In this document: positions 1 to 8,560 of the stretch, in pieces
Layout of the letters: each line of letters opens with the position of its first letter
How positions within the stretch are numbered: the stretch's first letter is position 1
DNA from: an uncultured Candidatus Melainabacteria bacterium
Lineage (GTDB): Bacteria; Cyanobacteriota; Vampirovibrionia; Gastranaerophilales; Gastranaerophilaceae
Direction of reading: 5' to 3'
NCBI GenBank assembly: GCA_949902595.1
Contig: CATLDC010000002.1
Location: forward strand, 1-64,000
Length of the DNA: 64,000 nt
Program-made: the position numbers and the translations under genes
The notes under the pieces: generated by a model
The model's database searches: none
The model's input: the letters and a program-made list of their open reading frames with translations, nothing else
What the model was told of the DNA's origin: nothing

Positions 1-132
1 CCACCGTAAGATGAGATCTCTCATAGCATAAGCTAGTAAGTCCCGTCGCAGATTACGACGTTGATAGGATGCAGGTGTAAGAGTGGCAACATTTTCAGCC
101 GAGCATTACTAATAGGACGAGGGCTTTCCTTA
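1..132 (+). rRNA. 23S ribosomal RNA, 3' end (partial)
   Basis: The sequence matches the conserved 3' terminus of bacterial 23S rRNA, including the TTGATAGGATGCAGGTGTAAG segment region and the terminal ACTAATAGGACGAGGGC stretch that pairs with the 5' end of the molecule. Only the last ~130 nt are present. The exact 3' end is uncertain by about 10 nt. It is followed by 5S rRNA in the usual order. Confidence 0.93.
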
Positions 133-199
133 ATAAGAAAGTTCATTGCGATTATGAAGTTTATATCTTATGTGATTTCCAGCGTATGCAAAAGAATTC

Positions 200-314
200 G
201 CTGGTGACCAAGCGTAGGTAAACCACCCGTTCCCATCCCGAACACGGTCGTAAAGACCTACTGCAGCGACAATACTTGGCGGGCCACCGCCTGGGAAGAT
301 AGCCCGTTGCCAGC
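200..314 (+). rRNA. 5S ribosomal RNA
   Basis: The conserved 5S core is present: CTGGTGACCA near the 5' end, then ACCACCCGTTCCCATCCCGA, then CTTGGCGGG and CGCCTGGGAAGATAG. The ends were set by pairing the 5' GCTGG with the 3' CCAGC, giving about 115 nt. It lies ~70 nt after 23S and before a strong terminator, so this is the distal end of an rRNA operon. Confidence 0.95.
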
Positions 315-326
315 ATCTAATTTAAG

Positions 327-367
327 AAAAGACTCAAATTGACATCCATCTATTTGAGTCTTTTTTC
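327..367 (+). terminator. Intrinsic terminator of the rRNA operon
   Basis: An 11-bp stem (AAGACTCAAAT paired with ATTTGAGTCTT) is followed by a run of T residues, 13 nt after 5S rRNA. Confidence 0.9.
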
Positions 368-424
368 GTAATCTTGGTGGGGACACTGACGTTTTTACAA
401 TACTGTAGATTATTTTTCAAACGC

Positions 425-745
425 TTACTGTACCTTCTTACATAGGTTGCGCAAAGTATCTATAGCACCCTGGTCACCTTTTTCTGCCCTTTGAACCAGT
501 GCCGTTATTGTTAAATATTTCTCTGAAAACTTGGTATCTTTTAATTTCTGAAAATTAGCACTTATCGCTTCATGACGCTTTCTGAAAACATCTGGTGCTA
601 TGCTGAAAGACGAGTCTGGTGGTAAAATAAAATTTGGTTTATCTTTAATAAAAGATTCTACCGCTTTCTTCGTAACATCCTCTTTTTTTCCCCTGAATCC
701 AATCGCCTGTGGGCTAATACTTCCAACCTGTGATACTGATACCAT
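425..745 (-). CDS. Small lineage-specific hypothetical protein
   Basis: A 106-residue protein of unknown function. ATG is preceded by a plausible Shine-Dalgarno (AAAGGATGG, 9 nt upstream). There is no signal peptide or TM segment; the C-terminal half is predicted helical and charged. The N-terminus carries the segment AIGFRGKK, which resembles the short F-[RKQ]-G N-terminal signature shared by several other unknown proteins in this window. It lies alone, convergent with the rRNA operon. No domain was recognised. Confidence 0.6.
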   Translation of the reverse strand: MVSVSQVGSISPQAIGFRGKKEDVTKKAVESFIKDKPNFILPPDSSFSIAPDVFRKRHEAISANFQKLKDTKFSEKYLTITALVQRAEKGDQGAIDTLRNLCKKVQ

Positions 746-938
746 TGTTAATCCATCCTTTCTTAAATCTACTACACATTTTATTTAAAACATATAAATA
801 TTTAAACTTGACGATTTTCGTTTTTTTTTTTACAAAACTTAACAATAGCCTGCTAAATATCAGCCACCTTTCTAATAGACATATTGGCATAATAAAGTGT
901 ATATATAATAAGGTAGCAGTTATAGGAAGGGGATATAA

Positions 939-1148
939 ATGACGCATTTTACAGCGCGCGAATTGGAGGTTTTGGACTTATTGGTAGATGGTTATAGCAA
1001 CAAGGATATTGCTCGCGAGCTTGTTATTTCTATACACACAACTAAAGCTCATGTGTCAAGCATTTATAAGAAATATGGAGTTACTAACAGAGTGCAGGCT
1101 GTAAGCAAAACTTTGGAGCAAAAGATGAAAACCTGTCTGAGTGGGTAA
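939..1148 (+). CDS. Stand-alone LuxR/GerE-type HTH DNA-binding protein
   Basis: The 69-residue protein is essentially a single LuxR C-terminal HTH: FTARELEVLDLLVDGYSNKDIA, followed by the recognition helix region TTKAHVSSIYKKYGVTNR. This is the GerE arrangement, a DNA-binding domain with no receiver or ligand-binding domain. ATG has a good SD (AGGAAGGGG) upstream. It is monocistronic with its own terminator. In this family such minimal proteins are transcriptional regulators; how its activity is controlled and its target genes cannot be read here. Confidence 0.88.
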   Translation: MTHFTARELEVLDLLVDGYSNKDIARELVISIHTTKAHVSSIYKKYGVTNRVQAVSKTLEQKMKTCLSG

Positions 1149-1251
1149 GATAGAAATAGGCCACATCGGTAATATGCAAGATACGTAGTTTTAGGTTAAA
1201 TATAAGTATATTAATTAAATCTTTTTCATACTTCCAGCTATTCTTAATTCC

Positions 1252-1278
1252 AAGAGCCTTTCAAATGGCTCTTTTTTT
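1252..1278 (+). terminator. Terminator of the LuxR-type regulator
   Basis: Stem AAGAGCC/GGCTCTT with an 8-nt loop, then eight T residues. The 100 nt between the gene end and this hairpin show nothing recognisable. Confidence 0.85.
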
Positions 1279-1283
1279 TCGCA

Positions 1284-1322
1284 AAAAAAAAGAGGCTAAA
1301 GGAAAATCTTTAACCTCTTTTA
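1284..1322 (-). terminator. Terminator of the rpsB-tsf operon
   Basis: The inverted repeat AAGAGG(C)TAAAG / CTTTA(A)CCTCTT is followed on the minus strand by a T run, 19 nt past the tsf stop codon. A-rich and T-rich flanks on both sides make it potentially bidirectional. Confidence 0.8.
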
Positions 1323-1340
1323 TAGTATTTTTTAGAAAAA

Positions 1341-2204
1341 CTATTTGCCTAGCTGGCTCATAACTTCGTCTGCGAAGTTTTCGTTTTTCTTTTCAAGACC
1401 TTCGCCCAGAACGTATCTGTCAAACTTAACAATGTTGAATTTGCCAGAAATTAATTGTTCGATTGTTTGGTCTGGATTCTTAACGAACGGTTGTTCGATT
1501 AAGCATCTGTGTGCCATCAACTTATTAACACGGCCTTCAACAATCTTAGCTCTGATTTGCTCAGGCTTGTTAGCAAGGTCTTCTTTACCCATTTCGATTC
1601 TTGTTTCTTCTTCGATTACAGAAGCAGGAATGTCTTTTCTTGAAACAAATTCAGGAGCAGAAGATGCGATGTGTAAGCAAACGTCTTTTGCAAGAACTTC
1701 ATCTTTGTTGTCTGTAGAAAGAAGAACGCCGATTTTACCGTTGTGAATGTATGTAGCAGCGTTGCCTTCGTATCTAACAAATCTTCTGATAGTAATTTTT
1801 TCACCGATAGAAGCGATTTTTTCTTTGATAACGTCTGCCACAGGTTTGCCACATTTAGGGCAAGTTGTAGCAAGAAGAGCGTCAACATCAGCAGGGTTAG
1901 CTTCTGCAACCAGTTGAGCCAAACCGTTTGTTAATTCAATAAATTCTTCATTCTTAGCAACGAAGTCTGTTTCGCAGTTAACTTCAATCATAGCACCAAC
2001 TGAATCAGAAACGAATGAACCGATTCTGCCTTCAGCAGCGATTCTGCCCATTTTCTTGTCAGCAGAAGCCATACCTTTTTGGCGAAGCACTTCCATTGCT
2101 TTATCCATATCACCGTCAACTTCTACAAGAGCTTTTTTAGCATCCATCATGCCAGCGCCTGTTTTGTCGCGAAGTTCTTTTACCATTGTAGCTGTAATAT
2201 TCAT
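1341..2204 (-). CDS. tsf: Elongation factor Ts
   Basis: EF-Ts, the guanine-nucleotide exchange factor for EF-Tu, 287 residues. The N-terminal UBA-like domain (VKELRDKTGAGMMDAKKAL) and the EF-Tu-contact motif TDFVAKN (residues 79-85) are intact. SD AAGGAG lies 7 nt before ATG. It sits 65 nt downstream of rpsB in the usual rpsB-tsf pair. One odd point is a CPKC pair (Cys115, Cys118) in the core domain, not typical of EF-Ts. A lone CxxC cannot complete a zinc site by itself. Confidence 0.97.
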   Translation of the reverse strand: MNITATMVKELRDKTGAGMMDAKKALVEVDGDMDKAMEVLRQKGMASADKKMGRIAAEGRIGSFVSDSVGAMIEVNCETDFVAKNEEFIELTNGLAQLVAEANPADVDALLATTCPKCGKPVADVIKEKIASIGEKITIRRFVRYEGNAATYIHNGKIGVLLSTDNKDEVLAKDVCLHIASSAPEFVSRKDIPASVIEEETRIEMGKEDLANKPEQIRAKIVEGRVNKLMAHRCLIEQPFVKNPDQTIEQLISGKFNIVKFDRYVLGEGLEKKNENFADEVMSQLGK

Positions 2205-2269
2205 GTATATTTCTCCTTATTTAGATAGGTGGGGCAAGATTTTTGCCCCATTCTCATATAATTAATTTC

Positions 2270-3028
2270 TTAAACGCTTGCAACTTCAACGCCGGCATCT
2301 GCTGCTGTGATTGATTCAGCTTTGCCCTTTGTTGCGTTGTTTTCTCTAAGCTGCTTACCTTCCAAAACAGCGTCAGCAAGTTTTGAAGTGATTAACTTGA
2401 TAGAGCGGATAGCGTCATCATTACCAGGAATGATATAGTTGATGCCGTCCGGATTAGCGTTTGTATCAGCCAAACAAATAACAGGGATGTTCAATTTGTT
2501 AGCTTCTGCAATAGCAATATCTTCCTTAGCTTGGTCTACAACGAAGATAATGTCCGGTAAACCGCGCATTTCTTTGATACCGCCCAAAGTCTTGCTCAAT
2601 TTTGATAATTGTCTGTTAAGTTGAGCCTGTTCTTTCTTAGGTAATTTTTCTGCGTGACCTGAAGAAATAAAATCTTCAAGCTCTCTAAGCTTGTTAACTC
2701 TGCCTCTGATTGTTTCAAAGTTGGTTAACATACCGCCTAACCATCTTCTGTTGATGTAGAATGCGCCAGAACGGTTAGCTTCTTCTGCAACAACTTCAGC
2801 AGCCTGTTTTTTTGTACCAACAAAAAGAACATTTCTGCCTTTTGCAGCGTATTCTCTAACTGCATCGTAAGCAGCGTCAAGCAAATCAGTGGTTTTTCTC
2901 AAATCTAAGATATAGATACCATTTCTTGCGCCGTAGATATACGGTTTCATTTTAGGGTTCCAGTGTTGTGTTTGGTGTCCGAAGTGAACGCCTGCTTCTA
3001 AAAGTTCAATAAGTGATGCTGTTGACAT
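2270..3028 (-). CDS. rpsB: 30S ribosomal protein S2
   Basis: Ribosomal protein S2, 252 residues. The family N-terminus ([18 protein letters not shown] type, here [18 protein letters not shown]) and the block [14 protein letters not shown] are present, as is the [10 protein letters not shown] segment. SD AAGGAGA lies 7 nt upstream of ATG. It is first gene of the rpsB-tsf operon, preceded by a leader of about 150 nt that may carry autoregulatory structure. Confidence 0.97.
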   Translation of the reverse strand: MSTASLIELLEAGVHFGHQTQHWNPKMKPYIYGARNGIYILDLRKTTDLLDAAYDAVREYAAKGRNVLFVGTKKQAAEVVAEEANRSGAFYINRRWLGGMLTNFETIRGRVNKLRELEDFISSGHAEKLPKKEQAQLNRQLSKLSKTLGGIKEMRGLPDIIFVVDQAKEDIAIAEANKLNIPVICLADTNANPDGINYIIPGNDDAIRSIKLITSKLADAVLEGKQLRENNATKGKAESITAADAGVEVASV

Positions 3029-3185
3029 CTTTGTCTCCTTTTTTTAACTTGTTTTACTACGGACTGCACTTCTCCATCGGGATTTAAATCAACTTTGTAG
3101 TTTCAAACCGGCTTTTGAGTTTACCCCCCGACTAGGGCTTAGCCTATCGAACTAGTGTAGTCAACTATAATCGTAGTATAAACAT
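3029..3185 (-). promoter_or_regulatory. 5' leader region of rpsB, possible ribosomal-protein leader
   Basis: About 150 nt separate rpsB from the next gene. The segment contains short inverted repeats, including GACTA (3130-3134) with TAGTC (3158-3162) enclosing GGCTTAGCC, and a GGGGGG run. rpsB leaders often bind S2 for autogenous control, but I do not recognise a specific conserved leader motif, so this rests on context. Confidence 0.35.
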
Positions 3186-3216
3186 GTTTTTCTGGCAAGT
3201 TCAGTTGTTACAAGCG

Positions 3217-3876
3217 TTACAATTTAATCTTTTTGTAATCCTTGATTATAAGCTCGGGATAATTCGACTTGAGAGCCCTGATTACTCCACCCGTGAGCGG
3301 ACGGGTAAAATCCGGTTCAAATTTTAAGTTCATTTTGCGCTTGCGCTTCAATTCCGGAAAAAGCTTTTTGAATCCGGATTTAAGATTGACAAGATACTGC
3401 TCTGCAAACTCCGTAGTGTTAAGCCAAGGATCAAGCACGACTGTGTTTCTGCCTCTTAGTTCGTACTTATTGTTTGGCAGTACTTCATTGTCTGTAATAA
3501 TTGCAACCTCGTGAAACGCCATTTTGTCATTGTTGCAAAACATTTTTCCGGAATAAATGTTTTTCTGTCCGTTAACCTTGCCTATAATCTCTGCAAGCTT
3601 TGCTTCGTCATAACAATTGCCTATTTTTGCAGTTTTAAGCGCTTCGACAATGTTTTTGTACAAAGCCTTTTCGTTTTCTTCCAGCTTCAAACGCTCGCCT
3701 GCTAGCTTTAACTGCATATTAAAATACATCGGTCCCCAGAACATGTCCTTAACCTTGTCGTCTCCAATCATATTTTGTACCCTGCTTGTTGAAACATGAG
3801 GGTACTGCGAGTGCGCTTTTCTTGTAATAACGTCGGCTTTGCGCGTTATTTGATTTCGGCTCGTAAATGTAATCAT
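3217..3876 (-). CDS. Unknown protein with papain-like Cys-His-Asp signature
   Basis: A 219-residue protein if it starts at the ATG that follows an extended -10 box (TGCTTTAAT, then 6 nt, then ATG); reading upstream adds 39 less plausible residues. No signal peptide. The C-terminal two thirds show GNCYDEA (Cys88), MAFHEVAI (His122) and VVLDPWL (Asp149), the order and local sequence typical of papain-fold transglutaminase/peptidase/toxin domains. The basic tail (KRKRKMNLK) is notable. Function is inferred from the triad only. It could be a protease, amidase or an inactive relative. Confidence 0.55.
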   Translation of the reverse strand: MITFTSRNQITRKADVITRKAHSQYPHVSTSRVQNMIGDDKVKDMFWGPMYFNMQLKLAGERLKLEENEKALYKNIVEALKTAKIGNCYDEAKLAEIIGKVNGQKNIYSGKMFCNNDKMAFHEVAIITDNEVLPNNKYELRGRNTVVLDPWLNTTEFAEQYLVNLKSGFKKLFPELKRKRKMNLKFEPDFTRPLTGGVIRALKSNYPELIIKDYKKIKL

Positions 3877-3882
3877 AATATT

Positions 3883-3891
3883 ATTAAAGCA
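3883..3891 (-). promoter_or_regulatory. Extended -10 promoter, predicted leaderless start
   Basis: TGC followed by TTTAAT ends exactly 6 nt before ATG at 3876, with no Shine-Dalgarno. Transcription would start at the A of ATG. Confidence 0.45.
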
Positions 3892-4014
3892 GAAAAATAC
3901 TTCCAAAAACTCCGGTTTACAAAACTTTACGTTATGTTTGTAAAAAATATATATGCATGATATTATCCTTGTATACAGAATCCAAACAATCACAATAAAT
4001 GAAGGAGATGCCCT

Positions 4015-6282
4015 ATGTTAGATTTTTTGTTCAAAAAAGAAACAGGAAATGCTTGCGAGAATTTGAACAGTTTTTATTCTAAGTTGAAAGAAGTGTATTC
4101 TTTTGGCTCAATTTCTGATGAGAGAAAGGAATATTTAAAATCTACAGTGGAAAAATACGGCTACCTTCCTTACCCGCAAATCAAAGCTCTTGAAGAATTG
4201 AGCGACGCGGAAGTTCTTTATGCGCTTGAGTCAAAATGGGAGGCAAACGGAGTTTTTAAAGACGGTAAGTTTGAGTTTTCAAAATCAAGCGTGCTTGCAA
4301 GAAACAATGTTAAGGATTCAAGATGGCTCCAAAAAGAAGGCCACGATATTAAGTTGACCAACCTTGCAGGTCTTGGTAACGGAAACGGTGAAACAAACGA
4401 GGCTGGGAAGTTTATGGACTGGATGAGACAGCTTCTGATTTTGCCTTCCGGAAACCTTCAAAACAATATTTTCGGAACAACGATGTATTTGATTCCGTTC
4501 CACCCGCGCGAGTTTGGATGTGCTTATCTTCCGACTGCAAGCTCTGTAAGCTCTGAACTCGAAGATAAGAACATCACAGAAAAAACAGGCTTGAATGCTG
4601 ATGGTCAGGTGAAGACATTTATCCTGATGACCCAGCTTGCAGGGCACCCTGTTATTTATGATATACTTCCGCAAACCGGAAGATTCTCCAAGATTGTTCT
4701 TACAACTCCTGATTGCGCAAGATGGTTTGACATAAACGCGCTTATTGAGGAGCTTTCTAAAAATGTTGATACAGCTGCTGAAAAACTTGCAGATAAGTAT
4801 TCAAAAGATGATTTGGCAATAGTTTCAGGAATTTACAAAAAAGATATCAAGGGCGAAGGCTACGGAGATTTGTCTGAGCATTACCGTAATATTTTCAACG
4901 AGATTGATGAATTGTTAAAAGAAACAAAGATTTTTCTTTCCAATTCAATGCTTGAAAGAAGCATTCAGGACAAGCTTCATAAAAAAGCACGTATGATTAT
5001 TAATAATACGGCAGGTAATTCTAAGGGCAAGAAGCTTTCAGAAAACGAGATTACAAATCAGGGCGAAATCATTCAGGCGCTTATTGCAGAAGGTATGTGG
5101 CCTGCACCTGGTGGAGCCTGGTGTTCAGCAGGTGTTCCTGTGTTTGACAAAATGAGTGATGGGGCTTCTTATCCGACTTTCAAGCACTACAAGTTTGACG
5201 GGGAAGATGTTACGCATTTTGCTAACCTTGATTGTCAGACTCCTTATTACTTTGTTTGTCTTGAAAACGGCAAGTACAACAATGATGTAATCAAATTCTT
5301 CATTGACTATATGAAGAATTTGCAGGAGGAATTTAATTTTGACGGGTTCAGAGTTGACCACATTGACCACATTGTTGACGAGGTTTCTGAAAAAGATGGT
5401 ACTCCTATAAGCTACAGAGCTCCGAAAAAAGTTTTGGGAATGCTTAACACTGCTATGAAAGATAAGGTTCCATATTTTGCAACTCTTGCAGAATATATGT
5501 TATGGGATAATTTTTACAAAGAATACCATGAGGACATGAATTTTGATGTTCTCTGGGGTAATGACATTGTTTCACAGAGTTACAAAACTCCGGAAGCTAT
5601 AGCAGAGGATAATTTGAATCTTGCAAACTACAATTCTTCTTCAAAGAAATCCACTCCGCTTTCAATCCTGAAGTCATACAACAATCAGGACGGTGAGTTT
5701 GAAGCGATTGACAGATACCCTGGACAGTTAGGTCAGGCTGGCGCGCTGTTCAAATGGTTCAAATATAAGTTTTTACCGGGCGGACGCAACGCGCAGAGAC
5801 CTGTTATGTATATTGACGGTGACGAATCATTTACCAAAACCGGCATGGAATACGTTATAGGAAACGAAGTCTCTATGGCGAGAGCCAAAGAATATGACTT
5901 CTTTGCAAAATTTGACGCCATAGACAGGTTTGTGAAAAACTCTCCTGTGATTACAGATGGCGAAGCGCATATTATAAGGCAGGATGAAGACGGCTTTGTT
6001 GTATGGCAGATTCAGAAAGAGGGGCTTAAGAACTCAATTCTTGTTGTCGGGAATTACAACTCTCCGACTGAAAAATTCTGTACTGATAACGGAGTAGAAC
6101 TTAGAGAAGGCAGAGAAGTTTTCGACAAAACAATCGAGCTTTCATGCGACTACTCAATTGTTTCAGAATTCCGCTTTGACGGTTCTGACTACATTGAAGA
6201 AAAATTCGTTGCAGCAACCAACTCGCTTTCGTTTGGAAAGCTAATGCCTGCTGAATTTAAGTTCTTTACAGTAATAAAATAA
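4015..6282 (+). CDS. GH13 (alpha-amylase superfamily) glycoside hydrolase
   Basis: A 755-residue cytoplasmic enzyme (no signal peptide) with the GH13 catalytic barrel. Region II is FDGFRVDHID with nucleophile Asp448 preceded by the usual arginine two residues before it; the general acid is in LAEYM (Glu493). The ~340-residue N-terminal part is divergent. ATG has a strong SD (GAAGGAG). It probably acts on alpha-glucans such as glycogen or maltodextrin; the exact specificity cannot be told. It is monocistronic with its own terminator. Confidence 0.75.
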   Translation: MLDFLFKKETGNACENLNSFYSKLKEVYSFGSISDERKEYLKSTVEKYGYLPYPQIKALEELSDAEVLYALESKWEANGVFKDGKFEFSKSSVLARNNVKDSRWLQKEGHDIKLTNLAGLGNGNGETNEAGKFMDWMRQLLILPSGNLQNNIFGTTMYLIPFHPREFGCAYLPTASSVSSELEDKNITEKTGLNADGQVKTFILMTQLAGHPVIYDILPQTGRFSKIVLTTPDCARWFDINALIEELSKNVDTAAEKLADKYSKDDLAIVSGIYKKDIKGEGYGDLSEHYRNIFNEIDELLKETKIFLSNSMLERSIQDKLHKKARMIINNTAGNSKGKKLSENEITNQGEIIQALIAEGMWPAPGGAWCSAGVPVFDKMSDGASYPTFKHYKFDGEDVTHFANLDCQTPYYFVCLENGKYNNDVIKFFIDYMKNLQEEFNFDGFRVDHIDHIVDEVSEKDGTPISYRAPKKVLGMLNTAMKDKVPYFATLAEYMLWDNFYKEYHEDMNFDVLWGNDIVSQSYKTPEAIAEDNLNLANYNSSSKKSTPLSILKSYNNQDGEFEAIDRYPGQLGQAGALFKWFKYKFLPGGRNAQRPVMYIDGDESFTKTGMEYVIGNEVSMARAKEYDFFAKFDAIDRFVKNSPVITDGEAHIIRQDEDGFVVWQIQKEGLKNSILVVGNYNSPTEKFCTDNGVELREGREVFDKTIELSCDYSIVSEFRFDGSDYIEEKFVAATNSLSFGKLMPAEFKFFTVIK

Positions 6283-6342
6283 GTTTTAATAATGGAGTAT
6301 ATTTACGATTAAGTAAACTACGATTAAGTAATATAGGGATTC

Positions 6343-6371
6343 GCCGGATAGAGATATCCGGCTTTACTTTT
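6343..6371 (+). terminator. Terminator of the GH13 gene
   Basis: A perfect 8-bp stem GCCGGATA/TATCCGGC with a GAGA tetraloop, followed by a T-rich tail. A 13-nt direct repeat TACGATTAAGTAA (6304-6316 and 6319-6331) lies just upstream, of unknown meaning. Confidence 0.8.
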
Positions 6372-6446
6372 GGGTTAAACGGGGGTAAATGGGGCGGGGT
6401 AAATGAGGATATGTGTAACGAAATGTAACAATTTTTCCCGAACCCC

Positions 6447-6474
6447 TAAAGTTTTTCCCCTTTTGTGCCGATAA
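6447..6474 (+). promoter_or_regulatory. Sigma-28 (FliA-type) promoter
   Basis: TAAAGTTT, a 12-nt spacer, then GCCGATAA. Both halves are exact matches to the classical flagellar sigma-28 consensus; the spacer is within 1 nt of the enterobacterial optimum. It lies 33 nt before the SD/ATG of the next gene. A GTG inside this -10 element opens the same reading frame but is unlikely to be the start codon. Confidence 0.8.
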
Positions 6475-6506
6475 CACTAGTACAAGGGACAAAAAGGACG
6501 CACAAA

Positions 6507-7610
6507 ATGGGAATGGCAGCATCGCAGGCCCGCCTGCTCACAATCACAGCAAGAATGCATGATGTCGAGTATCAAGCGCAATCCATCCAGAACGCGAAGA
6601 TACAGCTAGCGACACAGTCCGACCAGGTATACAACGAGTACCTAGAAGCGATGGATGCTACTTCTCTTACTATTAAGGACACCTTTGGAAACCCTGTTGT
6701 TGCAAATTTTAACAATCTCTGCTCAATAAACGCTGTAGAATCCGGCATGAACAAGTACGCTATTAAGACTGACCGCGACGAGTTGGTCGTGCCTGCAAGC
6801 ATTAAAGATGGCTATGAGGACTTTATTTATGGTAATCCTGAAAACAAAAACGACCCATATGCTTTCGCGTTTTTCATGATGAACATGGAAAGCATCAACA
6901 ACCTTGAGGATGGTGATGTTGCTGCTGTAAGAAAAGCAGAAGCTGCTGTTAGCGCAAAACATGCTGATGACAAGAGTCTAACTTCTATTCAGGAGAGCAT
7001 GGATGCGATTCTTGCGAAGGTTGATGAAGGTGATTACAACAATCTTAACGAAGAGCAGAAGAAAAAATATGACGAGCTTGAAAAGAGTTTGCAGTACAAG
7101 CTTTACCAGAAGTATGCTGAAGAGGTTTACACAGAAGCGACTATGGGTGATGAGGACTTCAACCAGACTGAATTTGACTACTATGTGCGTATGTTCCGTG
7201 AGATTCAGGCAGCTGGCGGGTCATGTGTAAGCATAAGTGTATACGATGGTCCGAGTGGTGATGCTGCGAACGATTCTGACTGGTTAAAGAACATGATTGG
7301 AAGCGGAAAGTTTTCCATTGATATTGTAAATCAGAATAAAAAGACTGGTGAAGTAAGTTTTGGTGCGACTTCTGTAGCTAGTGACACTTATCTTGGTGAG
7401 ACAGCGACATCGACTGTGGACAAGCAGGCGCTTGCGAAGGCTGAGGCCAAGTATGAGAACGAGACCCGGAAGATAAATCAGAAGGACAAGAAGTTTGACA
7501 TGGATCTTTCGAAGTTAGAGACTGAGAGGACCGCTCTTACGACTGAATATGATTCCGTTAAGAAGGTTATAAATGACAACATTGAACGTACGTTTGGTAT
7601 ATTCAGTTAA
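6507..7610 (+). CDS. Sigma-28-controlled helical protein of unknown function
   Basis: A 367-residue protein starting at ATG after SD AAAAAGGACG. The N-terminus (AASQARLLTITARMHDVEY, then a long helix to about residue 50) and the C-terminus (a coiled coil with KKFDMDLSKLETER and a terminal IERTFGIFS) are helical. The middle is acidic and mixed. There is no signal peptide. Helical ends flanking a variable middle, plus a sigma-28 promoter, resemble flagellin/hook-type secreted axial proteins, but I recognise no defined family. I associate the AASQARLL start with Melainabacteria proteins. Confidence 0.75.
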   Translation: MGMAASQARLLTITARMHDVEYQAQSIQNAKIQLATQSDQVYNEYLEAMDATSLTIKDTFGNPVVANFNNLCSINAVESGMNKYAIKTDRDELVVPASIKDGYEDFIYGNPENKNDPYAFAFFMMNMESINNLEDGDVAAVRKAEAAVSAKHADDKSLTSIQESMDAILAKVDEGDYNNLNEEQKKKYDELEKSLQYKLYQKYAEEVYTEATMGDEDFNQTEFDYYVRMFREIQAAGGSCVSISVYDGPSGDAANDSDWLKNMIGSGKFSIDIVNQNKKTGEVSFGATSVASDTYLGETATSTVDKQALAKAEAKYENETRKINQKDKKFDMDLSKLETERTALTTEYDSVKKVINDNIERTFGIFS

Positions 7611-7643
7611 TAGATTTCCCTTTTTTCCCTTTTCCCTTTTTCC

Positions 7644-7674
7644 GCTTGAGCACAGCTCAAGCTTTTTATTTTTT
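7644..7674 (+). terminator. Intrinsic terminator
   Basis: Stem GCTTGAG/CTCAAGC with loop CACAG followed by TTTTTATTTTTT, 33 nt past the sigma-28-controlled gene. Confidence 0.88.
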
Positions 7675-7686
7675 GGGTTAAATGCA

Positions 7687-7724
7687 CGTTCCCTCTCCTT
7701 AGGGAGAGGGTTGGGGTGAGGGGG
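7687..7724 (+). repeat. REP-like palindromic repeat, copy A
   Basis: CGTTCCCTCTCC-TTAG-GGAGAGGG then TTGGGGTGAGGGG. Related copies are at 16117-16180, 25576-25616 and 55705-55745. All share a CCCTC(T/C)CC hairpin followed by a GGGGTG(A/G)GG tail. Confidence 0.8.
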
Positions 7725-7732
7725 CAATATTG

Positions 7733-8560
7733 CTAAAACTTATATAGCGCCCTCGCATTATTACACAGCAAATCTTCTAACAGCTTCGCGTCCTTAAAAT
7801 GTTCCGCAATCTTAGACTTGAAAGTCTCCAGATTCTTCACATACAAATCATTTTGCTGATTAAACTCCCCAACAGGAGCATCAGACGCCCACATTATTCT
7901 GTGTGTAAAATCGCCCTTAGAAGTGTTTCTCAACCTCTCAATAAGCATAATCGTGTCTTCAAGATTCCCAGTACCAAAATCAATCCATGAAACATCCACA
8001 TATAAAGTCGCCCTTTCGTTCTCAATCGAATCAACCAGAATATCCACAGCAGCATCATGCGAAGGTTTAGGGCCGGTTGAAAGGTGTCCGAGAATGATAG
8101 GAACATCCGGAAACTGTCTTACCTTTTCATAAATCAACTCCGGTGATGAAAACCTTGATTTTATATGCCCGGAATGATAAAGACATGGCTTTTTGAACTC
8201 TCTGGCAACCTCAAGGTATTTGTCGTACTTATCAGAGTTTGCCGGAAGCTTCATGCACTCCGGGTGAATCTTAAGCCCGATAAATTCAGGGTACTTTTCC
8301 AAAAGCTCTCTTATAACTTTGGTGTCAGGCATTCTATCAACCTGACAAACAGCAAGAGGCTTGAGTTTTGGATATTTTTGGGAAACCCGAATCATGTCAA
8401 TGTTGCATTCATATTCATCTTTGAAAGTATTGCTATCAATCCCTTCAAGGTTTGAGCAAATCGCGTAATCAATGCTTTCACCCAGAATGGACAACAAATA
8501 CTCCGGAGAAAAATCTCCCCAGAAAGAGTTACCGTAATGCACATGTGAATCAATTACCAT
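7733..8560 (-). CDS. Amidohydrolase family (metal-dependent TIM-barrel) protein
   Basis: A 275-residue protein of the amidohydrolase_2 type. It has the N-terminal metal motif DSHVH, then GLKIHPE, YHSGH, LGHLS and WASDAP near the C-terminus, which together supply the usual His/His/His/Asp metal ligands. The substrate is not evident. It overlaps the end of radA by 11 nt, so it is translated as part of the radA operon, though no functional link to recombination is obvious. Confidence 0.8.
   Translation of the reverse strand: MVIDSHVHYGNSFWGDFSPEYLLSILGESIDYAICSNLEGIDSNTFKDEYECNIDMIRVSQKYPKLKPLAVCQVDRMPDTKVIRELLEKYPEFIGLKIHPECMKLPANSDKYDKYLEVAREFKKPCLYHSGHIKSRFSSPELIYEKVRQFPDVPIILGHLSTGPKPSHDAAVDILVDSIENERATLYVDVSWIDFGTGNLEDTIMLIERLRNTSKGDFTHRIMWASDAPVGEFNQQNDLYVKNLETFKSKIAEHFKDAKLLEDLLCNNARALYKF

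Noticed and set aside
6465-6506. GTG start giving a 14-residue longer N-terminus for the sigma-28-controlled protein
   Set aside because: The GTG overlaps the -10 element of the sigma-28 promoter and has no SD, while ATG at 6507 has a good SD.
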